DNA of 64,000 bases from Liolophura sinensis (Eukaryota; Mollusca; Polyplacophora; Chitonida; Chitonidae), in NCBI RefSeq assembly GCF_032854445.1, contig NC_088304.1:620001-684000 (forward strand), written 5' to 3'. The first letter of the stretch is position 1. Every line of letters starts with the position of its first letter. The translations under genes were made by a program, and so were the position numbers. The notes below the pieces were generated by a model. That model was not told where the DNA came from and made no database searches. It worked only from the letters and a program-made list of their open reading frames with translations. Below, piece by piece: positions 55,590 to 64,000 of this stretch.

Positions 55590-57830
55590 CATAATTACAT
55601 CAAAATTTCGCAGTGATGTGCACACAGTCATTGCAACTGAAAATGTGTCAAAATAGCCTTAAGGGTCTCCTCATGTCAGATGTCTGCAAATTTGCTTTCA
55701 GCCATAACTGGGTTTTGACTAAACATAGGTAAGCTCAATAATAACAGACTCAAAATAATCGTTATTTAACATTGGATATGTACAAGACAATGGCTTGGAC
55801 TATAACCTGCATATCTCTTTGTAATTCCCATATACATCTATAAACCATTGTGTGCTGGGTAGTACCATACTTCATAGTACTAAACCACTAAAAAAAATGT
55901 TACTTTAAGGAACACAGATATTTTGAGTCGTCATACAAACACTTTTGTAAACTTTGATTGTTAGTTTGACACTTTTATAGTCAGAAATTTCCACAATTGT
56001 GGGCAGGGTGCCCTAAAGGGATTTACAATGTTTGATTTGTGTCATAGTCTGCGTCATTCTGCACGTTCTTGTCCATACGAGATAATATCGTACAACAAGT
56101 CAAAAAATGGGATTTAATTCGTGTGTATAGGCCTGATATGATCCGTATACTGTGTGTTCAGGGGATTATTTTCATGGGATAGTTGTTGTTCTGTGTAAAA
56201 TAGGACCAAAGATATCGCGTAATATAGAAATGCACATTTTCGAACAAATGTCAGCGGTCCCTTCCCATCATCTCGCCGAAATTCTGCATCAATGACAGTT
56301 GTGAGTGGTTGCGGGTTTTTAGTCATGGTGAGATTTCGGACACGTGGTACGATGACGTCAGTTATTGAAGATTATGGTTTTCACAGTGTGTACCTAAAGA
56401 GATGAGCAATCAACAAAGATTTAACCCCTGTCTTGACAAAGCCAAGGCAAGCGGTAGTGTTTCTGCTTCTTCCCCGCTTAGTTCGCACCCCTCTACCGCA
56501 GGAGCGTAGCGTGGATCTTCACTGGGGGGAGGGAGGCTCGGATTTGACAAGAGCGGAACGACTATCGCAGTTTATTAGGTGAAGGTCCAGGGAGCTCCGG
56601 GATTTTAGATTGCCGGAGAGAGAATCTGAGTGATTTCAAAGTGTTTCGAATGCAGATTTGGCCAAAGTGTACACATTCATTTCACATTTAAAAAAAAAAC
56701 CAACTCCAGGTCAGCTTTGATGTGGTTGAAAACAGGCTGTCCCTGAATATATAGAATTTATTATTATGGGTTCCAGAGTTACAAACAGTACAAGTAAAAC
56801 TGCGGCATCTGTCTTGTTCACCAGACGGAAATAGCTACTGCTGCCTGCGCGGTACAATTTAAGAGAGGTAATTCTGTAAAACACGCGGTCTTCCACTGGA
56901 AACAATATGGAAGGCTTCACATAAATCTCTTAATAGGCCTATATACTATTTAGTAAACTAGGACGAAATTGAAATATAGGTCTATATAGGCGACATCAAA
57001 TATCTGTTGAATGGATGTTAATAGCTGGGTAAGAAATATAGGCTAAAATACGTTTTTCGTCGACTTGAGCTGAACATTTCCGCGACCGTCCCCGCCCCGC
57101 TCAACCTACATATACATCCTGACACGACCTCTTCTTCATTACCACAATCAAAACAACCGATCAGAATTATGACTGGAGATTTGTATTATGGAGTGATAAA
57201 TTAAAATTCGACGATAGTAAGGCAGCAACTCCAGGTAACTTGCAAATATCCTTCCAGATAATGACCAAGATTTTAATCACATCTCTATTTCACACCAACT
57301 ATGGATTTGTTTTAGCCATCTAATTTGCTCAGGGTGCAGATATTTATAGATACTCTATATGACCATAAGTTTCGTCCATTACTAATTTACCAATTTGGAC
57401 TGATTCTGAGAGTTCTATTGAGTTTAGAAAGGTGTTTTGTGGTTTGCTTGGAACATGGGATGATACTGTATTGGAAAATTGTAAGCTTCACCACCAAAAA
57501 TAATATTTGTGATATTTATTTGCCTCTAAAAATACACTTTGTGTTTGCAAAACTCTAGGTTATTAAGGGTATAAATATATTACTTATATTAGTGTAGAAA
57601 TGGCGTGTGATAGATATGGGATATCTTACATTTCCCAAGGGACCTCACTGGTCCAGAAGGTTACACCTTAGTGACCATGACCGAAGAGATTGTGTAATCG
57701 AACCATCTCTCGTCTTCAGTGTTTAAATGTTTTTGTGAATTTTAGGTCCTTGGACAGGAGATTTCTGGATTCCCTTGCTCTCATTGTTTGTTGTGCTTAC
57801 TGGAAACAATTATCGGTTGACTGCCGGTTC
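55590..57830. other. Mostly non-coding interval with a possible promoter at 56340-56400
   Basis: An E-box (CACGTG, 56341-56346) and a perfect CRE (TGACGTCA, 56353-56360) lie between two diverging start codons: minus strand at 56326 (MTKNPQPLTTVIDAEFRRDD, 70 codons) and plus strand at 56402 (MSNQQRFNPCLDKAKASG, 35 codons). I could not link either to further exons. A G-rich dispersed-repeat remnant (AGCGTAGCGTGGATCTTCAC then GGGGGGAGGG) lies near 56503-56535. Confidence 0.35.
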
Positions 57831-57834
57831 ATGA

Positions 57835-58012
57835 GGCAGTTTGCGCAGTCTTAAGTTGGTATAAAACCGCTGTCTACGCACGTGGGAAGGTTCTGCAGTT
57901 GCTTGTCTAAGGTCGGTGGTTTACGCCGGGTACTCCGGTTTCCTAAACCAATAAAGCATACTGATATGGTATAAGGGTGAATATTTTCAATGTTGCGTTA
58001 AAACAACAAATA
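57835..58012 (+). mobile_element. SINE-like element, diverged (family 3 type)
   Basis: It contains GCACGTGGGAAGGTTCTGCA, GCCGGGTACTCCGGTTTCC, AATAAAGCATACTGATATGG and a 3' end TGTTGCGTTAAAACAACAAA. It ends about 20 bases before the splice acceptor of the secreted-peptide gene. Confidence 0.6.
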
Positions 58013-58031
58013 TATTCATTTCTCTCCTCAG

Positions 58032-58343
58032 ATGGAGCGCTTGGTAATCCTCACCTTTCTCGTTATGGCACTCCTCTGTCTCCAAGTTGTCTCCCCTTCG
58101 TCTCTCGCTAATCGCTTAGTGTGCCTGAAGACATGTCGCGCGAAGAGACAAGAATGTGCAGCGTCGTGCAAAACGCACATACAGGACGAAATGAAGAGGA
58201 AGAAATGTAAAGTGGGTTGTCGAACGCTACGAATCCAGTGCAAATCTAACTGCAAAATACGGAAAAAGACGGCTGCGGTCAAACCGCCGGTTCATCGCAA
58301 GAAACAAAAGTACTTATCCAGCAGAATCCCACTCATCCCTTGA
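58032..58343 (+). CDS. Secreted cysteine-rich peptide with duplicated CX3C-X6-CX3C hairpin, 103 residues
   Basis: The start codon follows a strong splice acceptor (TTTCTCTCCTCAG, ending at 58031), so the 5' UTR is probably in an upstream exon; a possible donor is CCAG|GTAACT at 57234. Residues 1 to about 24 (MERLVILTFLVMALLCLQVV...) are a clear signal peptide. The mature part has eight cysteines at 31, 35, 42, 46, 59, 63, 70 and 74: the pattern CX3C-X6-CX3C twice, separated by 12 residues. Spacing of three between paired cysteines suits disulfide-linked antiparallel helices. The remainder is strongly basic (Lys/Arg-rich, C-terminal PVHRKKQKY). The family is not recognised. It could be an extracellular, matrix or defence-type peptide. 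A possible poly(A) signal AATAAA lies at 58907-58912. Confidence 0.6.
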   Translation: MERLVILTFLVMALLCLQVVSPSSLANRLVCLKTCRAKRQECAASCKTHIQDEMKRKKCKVGCRTLRIQCKSNCKIRKKTAAVKPPVHRKKQKYLSSRIPLIP

Positions 58344-59045
58344 TGAATATTAGATTTTTTCCTGAAAATTTTTGGAAAACTAATGCTATATGGCACTTTC
58401 ATGTCCACTTTGGGGTTTTTGGATACCAGCTATTTTATCATGGATCTAAGTGCATCTGACTGCAGTGCTGGAAAAACATAGTGCTGCTACAGGAGAGATG
58501 CTATGCATTCTACCATTTTCTTTCTACCATTTTCTTTCTTCCGATGTAAACCGCAATTCCCTCTATCAGGAAACGTTACGCAAGCCTGAAAGGGATCGCC
58601 TGTTGTACACAGCAGGTTAAATGGCAAATGCCTGAAGCTATCTTGAAAGTCTGTATTTGACGGGTGAACCATTGTTTGGACATTCACCAAAGTCAAACAG
58701 CCTCTCCAGCTGTAACAACGTTGAACAAACTGTACTAGTCCATTGTAAAACAATCCACGAGGGTGCCGACGCGTTGCCTCGATGTAACTATACAGGGAAA
58801 CTTGGTGTTTCATAAATTAACATGGAGCATAATAAGTGAGGCAAAACCTTGAAATCCATTAGCCCGAATATATAGATATATAGATTTTTTTAATTGCTGT
58901 TATATCAATAAATTTTTTACTGTACTTTTTATTTTTTGAACAAGACAAGTTGTTCTTCAATGTGTGAATTCTTGCTTTGCGGAAATATGTAATGTGAGCT
59001 TGGTTATGTTAATTCACGACATAGACCGGCTTCAAAATACTGAAC
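58344..59045. other. Probable 3' UTR and flank of the secreted-peptide gene
   Basis: Contains a short duplicated TTTCTACCATTTTCTTTCT motif near 58508-58538 and AATAAA at 58907-58912. No further coding exon is evident. Confidence 0.4.
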
Positions 59046-59049
59046 GGGA

Positions 59050-59272
59050 CCTCCGTGGGCAAGAGGTTAGTGTGCCAGTGCAACACAATGACTCGGGGGC
59101 AGCTCATGTTAGCAGAAGATCTGGCAGCAACATGTGGATGGTCGTGGGTTTCCCCCGGCTCTCCACGGTTCCTCTCCCCCCCCCCCCACACACACACACA
59201 CTATAATGCTGACCACCGTCGTACAAGAAAAGCACTCTAGAATAAGGCGTAAAACTTCAATCAAATAAATAT
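59050..59272 (+). mobile_element. SINE, family 1, with internal poly(C)/(CA) expansion
   Basis: Runs from GGACCTCCGTGGGCAAGAGG to GTAAAACTTCAATCAAATAA. A C-run followed by (CA)n at 59175-59200 replaces part of the body, in the same position as the expansion in the copy near 50750. Confidence 0.85.
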
Positions 59273-59275
59273 TAA

Positions 59276-59904
59276 ATTAAAAAATAAGTCTTTGATTTGG
59301 ACACGCGCTAACGATCGTTCCAATTAATGGATAATTTAGTTACCTTGGCCTCTTTTTTGGAGACAGAAAGGATTGTTTTAGTCAATAGTTTGTGAGCCCA
59401 GTGCTTAGTTTCAGTTCTGATCGTGATATCACTTGGCTTGTGCTGCTTTGGTGACCATCTTCGAGACATTTTCAACACGATATAGATGTAGGAAGTGACC
59501 AGCCCTACATCCTATGCAGGTAGACTTCTTAAACATGCGAAGAACAGCAAAGAACAGAAGGTCCGCTGCCAGTGGATAAACTGTCCGTGAAGTTCAGCCT
59601 TAATACCAAAAACAGGGTCGTGTAACTGTTAAATCATTGATTTGTCAGAGCGGCAAACCATACAATTTTACTTAATTCTGGTCATTATGCATGTATGTCT
59701 GCTAAACCTTACAACACGTATTGGGAATTAGTGGCCAGCAATTCCACCATGGGCTAAGGTTCAAAGAGCAATGTCTTCCTTTAAATAGATTTAGTATAGT
59801 CATAGATTTTGTGTCCTCTATCCTTTTTAATTCAACATTAAGTATTGCATTTATCGCCTTGGATTTTAAAACTGTCCGCTATCGTCGTAAAACATTGCCG
59901 AAAT
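59276..59904. other. Interval without recognisable features
   Basis: No exon, array or named repeat identified. Confidence 0.4.
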
Positions 59905-60128
59905 TGTCAACGCGCGGCACAATGACCCAGGAGCCACTCACCAATGCGGTCGTTGTGAGTTCAGTTCATGTTGGCTTCCTTTCCGTTTGCACGTGGGAAG
60001 ATCTATTAGCAACCTGCCGAAGGCCGTTAGTTTCCCCTGGGCTCTGCACAGTTTCCTCCCACCATAATGCTTCCCGACGTCGTATAAGTGAAATATCCTT
60101 GGGTACGGCGTATAACACCAGTCAAATA
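59905..60128 (+). mobile_element. SINE, family 1, lacking the first part of the head
   Basis: Begins CGCGGCACAATGACCCAGGA, contains GTTTCCTCCCACCATAATGC and ends GCGTATAACACCAGTCAAAT. Confidence 0.87.
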
Positions 60129-60406
60129 AGTATTTAAGCCGACTATTGTGTACTAATACAAGTTATAAGCTCATGATTTCATTTGGACGGGAAATCTGTC
60201 CTTCAGTACGCCACTATTACCAGAAACATTCCGTTTTACTGCTTTATGCTGAGTATTTACCATAAGTATTTGCAGATATTTGCCAAATATGAAGGCATAA
60301 TTTAAAAAGTGAACCCTAATATCCACTCGACCGGATACTTCGGACATTCCAGTTTCCTCCATGTGTTAAAATAAAGCTCTTGTAGCCATTAGCGCAGTCT
60401 CACGTT

Positions 60407-60520
60407 TGTTGAAGTTTGGGGACAGGAAACGAGTGTGTCTTGGAGCAATTAACGAGTGTGTCTAGGGAGAGGTAACGAGTGCATGTGTCTAGAGACAGGT
60501 AACGAGTGTGTTTTGGGTGT
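60407..60520 (+). repeat. Short minisatellite (about 4 copies, about 28 bp)
   Basis: Degenerate copies of AACGAGTGTGTCT(T/A)GGGA plus GAGGTAACGAGTG. The borders are not sharp. Confidence 0.7.
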
Positions 60521-60929
60521 GAATAAGGGATAAGGCCACTGACCTTTTCTTAGTTTCGAGGTTAGATATATGGAGCGAAGGTCAAAAACTCGAAAATCCG
60601 GAAGAGCGAAAGTCAAAAACGTGCGAAGATCAGAATCGCGGCGAAATTGCGACGTTTCTATATAGTCTCTCACCTTCAGGTTTTCCCGTTTTCAACCTTC
60701 GGCCTTTCGTAATTTCCATTTTATATTTGTAACGTTGAAATTAAGAAAATTCCGCGACCCTCTTCCTTTCTTGCAGAGGGGAGAGGTGTAACGTGAGAAA
60801 AGGTGTTTATCCTAGCAGAGGCAAGAGAAAATTTCTCATAGGCTTATATGATAAATAATCTCCATTCCTAGGTCCCATTTCAAAACTCTGTGAATGGAGG
60901 TGTTGGTTTTTAAATGGAATTTGCACAGT

Positions 60930-61021
60930 TGCAACATCACTTGAGCACCCGGTACACACCACTTGAGCACTCGATATATGTAAGATAGTGGAGATGTAAC
61001 CCTCTGCTAAGGCGCTGTTTC

Positions 61022-61062
<41 letters not shown>

Positions 61063-61312
61063 TGTATGTGTGTTTTTGTAACGCCGGAGTTAATGTTACA
61101 AGGGGGATAGCTCGTGTCTACAGTCTATGACGCGGCGTTGTTGTTGCATCTGCCATCTTGAGTAGTAAATGAGAAAACCAGCTCCATGATTTGTCTTCGT
61201 TTTTCACTCTTCCTAAGTCCGAACTAATGCACAGGCGTGACACACACACCACTTGAGCACTCGGTGTACATAACTTGAACACCCGACATACGTCAGTTGA
61301 ACACCTGTGGTC
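60930..61312 (+). repeat. About 24-bp ACTTGAGCAC repeats in two clusters around a (GT)n microsatellite
   Basis: Copies of CACTTGAGCACCCGGTACAC occur at about 60938-60980 and 61246-61312. Between them lies a (TG)n run of about 15 repeats at 61025-61055. Confidence 0.75.
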
Positions 61313-61314
61313 AT

Positions 61315-63240
61315 ATTAATTCCAGATCTAAGCATGTGGACACGCAGTATAAATTACTCGCCACAAACAATGGATCCAGTTTGTAAGCAAAAAAGTCATG
61401 GCCTTTTTTCTCTGTTGGTGACTTTAAGTGAACGTGAAGTTTGCCACTATATATGCATAGAAAAAAGGATATAGGACACAGTTTTCACTGAAAAATTTGT
61501 AAAAAAAATTCTGTAAAGTTTTGAAAACTTTTGCGAAGATGAAGTTCGCATTGTGGGAGATGGCACTGACGGACAATTCACTCCGAGTAGCCATGTTGTA
61601 TAAGCCCTTATGAACTAATGCTGAAAGCGTCACGTGATAATTGACTGTCATGTCCAAAAACCTATTATCTTCCGATTGTCGGTGTGGTTTCTTATAGTGG
61701 ATAGACAGACTTCGATGCAATAAATCGGATTTTGCAGTTAGTTTAAGTATTAAACTGATGCATTTTGGACCACACCTTTATGAACATAAAGGCTGCCCGT
61801 GTCACAATGTATACGTGTTGGGCAAGAGACAGCAGTAACTTGTCAGGGTGATCTGACAAGAAAACTGCCTCGGGAGAGTCATTTCCGAAGGCAAATTTTG
61901 TGTCGTTACATTATTTTTCCTTAGCGAAGTCAGATTTATTACGAAAATGTCTTCCTGAAACCTGCAAGAGTCTGTTATAAATAAAAAAAATCCTGCTACG
62001 TTCGGTAAATTCCCTGCCGGTACAGCCAGCTACGTCTAATGCTTATACCCGTGCAGGTCGAAGACGAGGACGAGCAGGACTGCTAAAACACAATGCTTAT
62101 GCCCACGAACATCGCCCATTCCGAGCTCCGAGCTAAAAGAAACATCGGCCTTTTCAAAACGGGACAGAGCTGATAACCTTTGGTTGAGTATTAAGCGTTT
62201 CCGTTTGGATTTCCTCACTGACATATTGTTTAATACTGACGGTACGGGAGAGCGCCTTGGTTTTGTGACGTCACTCTAGATAGCTGTGACATGACAGAAT
62301 GGGTAGCTAGGTACTGGCGATCACTTGCTATTTATTTGTTGATAACAGGTTAGGATTTTTAAAATATTTTTACAACAATTCTGGAATTCTACTTTTCTAA
62401 TTAATGCAGCTTTAGTCGCTGACTTTATGTTAACTTTCATTTGACCACTAAACTCAGCGAACGACAACTATTACAAAAGTTACACGGAGCCAGTGTGGCG
62501 TAGTGTTCATGTCTGCCTGTGCGATCACGTTTTCAGGGCAAACTGGTGACGTAGTAACCCTGCATTACAAGAAAGCAGTGGTTGCTTCAGCTTGGACCCG
62601 AACTGCCATTGTGCTGGAAAAGGTATTCTATACACCTCCAGTGATAAATGTCTTTTTCTGTTCGTTTCGTTCTCTTAAGATTAGCCCACACATTTTAACA
62701 GTTTCGCAGTAGCCTAATGTAATCATAATAAGCGGAGTATCAAGATCACAATCCAGGCCGTCAACCAGTGAAACAAAATCAAATTCCCAAAGACCAAAGA
62801 GGAGTTTCATTAGCGATTAAACACTCAGTCTTGGCCATCCAAACCCTTCCATCCACCTTTTTATCATTTATATGCTCAAATACCCTGGATATTTAGGTTG
62901 AGCGTAACACGATGAGGTAGAATTTGGTATGGAATAAATCCGCAAGTATGGCAGCTGTCATTTTCATGTAGGTCTATATGATCATTTGCAGATGGAGAAG
63001 ACATGAATGCCCGAAGGAATCGACGTGAACTATTAGGCATAACCCTGCATATCCAACGGCCTTTCTGCCCACAAGAGAAACTATATAAATCCAGGCGTCA
63101 AGACAGACAATCGTAAACCAACCGTCAACTATAATGAACTTTCCAGGTGAATAATCACAAGGCCAATTCAACAGAGAGAAATCAGAATACGATGCTAGAA
63201 AATCATGAATCCGTACAAAGATAGGGCGGACTCCTGCAGA
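61315..63240. other. Mostly featureless interval with one CRE-linked open frame
   Basis: A perfect CRE (TGACGTCA) lies at 62266-62273, 42 bases upstream of a minus-strand start codon at 62224 whose frame begins MSVRKSKRKRLILNQRLSAL and runs 62 codons to 62036. No convincing splice donor was found, so I do not call it a gene. I see no other exon. Confidence 0.3.
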
Positions 63241-63244
63241 GAGA

Positions 63245-63392
63245 AGCAGTCAGTAGTTAACTGAAATCAGTATCCTAATGGCACTTGTCTTCCACCGATG
63301 TGTGTATCTGTCCGTCACCTGTGCAAAAAGTTCGTCAGTAATGCTTGAGCGTAATGTTAAACAAAAATCAAACAATAAATAAATAATTGTGC
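63245..63392 (+). mobile_element. SINE-like 3' end (family 3 type)
   Basis: Ends AATGCTTGAGCGTAATGTTA followed by AAACAAAAATCAAACAATAA and an AAAT tail. The upstream part is too diverged for firm borders. Confidence 0.55.
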
Positions 63393-63399
63393 ATTGCAT

Positions 63400-64000
63400 T
63401 TCTGAATTAAACAATTCGGGCGTATTCTGCGGAATGATTTCTAACTTCCGGCGGGTTGCTAGGAAACGATATCTACCAACTCTGCTACATTTGGCAGACG
63501 AAATAACCTCATGACACGTGTCTTGAGTTTTTGCACATGGTCTTTATTCACAAAATACGAGATATTTTCAATATTGTACCGAACTTAAGAAACACCACCA
63601 AATATGGCCTCGAGAAACGCTCATATAAACATGTTGTCATGGAAACGGCACAAACCACGTTTTTGTAAAATCAAAAATAACATAAGTGAATGCTCTGAGG
63701 GTAAATTGCTTATATTTCACTAATGTGTAAAATGTATTAGATATATAAATCCACATGAATCCGATACAATGAATATTATGATCTTTTGAAGAAAAAATTT
63801 AGTCTTCACAACGAAATGATGGGTAACTTAATTATGGTTAGAAACCATTAGAAAGAAATTAGAAAGGCGCTTAAGTGAGAATGAAGTCGATGTAGACGTA
63901 TGAGAATAAAAAAAAACACTCGTCCAAACACAAGTAGACCTATATATAGTTGTGATATTGATAGTACATTACAGCAAAAATCTATAGATTCCGCTTTTTG
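63400..64000. other. Interval without recognisable features
   Basis: A/T-rich, no exon or named repeat identified up to the window end. Confidence 0.4.

Noticed and set aside
58487-58813. 108-codon minus-strand frame
   Set aside because: It lies antisense in the probable 3' UTR of the secreted-peptide gene, with no recognisable motif or splice signals.
62036-62224. 62-codon minus-strand frame with a basic start, close to a CRE
   Set aside because: No splice donor or homologous motif was found; kept only as a note in the feature list.

Overview
This window looks like nuclear DNA of an invertebrate animal, probably a lophotrochozoan such as a mollusc or brachiopod. That placement is inferred from intron-rich genes with GT-AG splicing, dense tRNA-derived SINEs with an (AAAT)n tail, and many minisatellites. 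No species is claimed. Nothing bacterial, no CRISPR array and no intact RNA gene was seen.

Five gene models can be built by hand from splice sites with matching phase. (1) 2138-9864, minus: a cysteine-cluster gene of the HMGXB3/KDZ-transposase-associated type, with stops and a frame break in its large exon. (2) 16767-25773, plus: a seven-exon, 202-residue protein that looks like the inner-kinetochore subunit CENP-Q. (3) 27503-34763, minus: a five-exon, 470-residue MFSD6-like membrane transporter, tail-to-tail with the CENP-Q gene. (4) 42665-48357, plus: a six-exon, 259-residue single-pass membrane protein that I do not recognise, with two perfect CRE sites just upstream. (5) 58032-58343, plus: a 103-residue secreted peptide with eight cysteines in a duplicated CX3C-X6-CX3C pattern. 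The genes do not form a pathway.

The rest is repeats. A 53-bp minisatellite occurs as two arrays in opposite orientation (1-1505 and 12117-15085) that bracket gene 1. Other arrays have units of about 25, 91, 27 and 50 bp (all in CENP-Q introns), then 53, 51, 45, 30 and 21 bp. There are three SINE families, a decayed L1/Tx1-type LINE (35355-38210, minus) and a foldback element (about 33440-34065) inserted in a dispersed repeat. From about 48.4 kb to the end, apart from gene 5, I see only repeats and apparently non-coding DNA.

The most notable points are the inverted arrays around the cysteine-cluster gene, two CENP-Q intron minisatellites whose units copy that gene's own exon or 3' splice site, the twin CRE promoter, and the two unrecognised genes.
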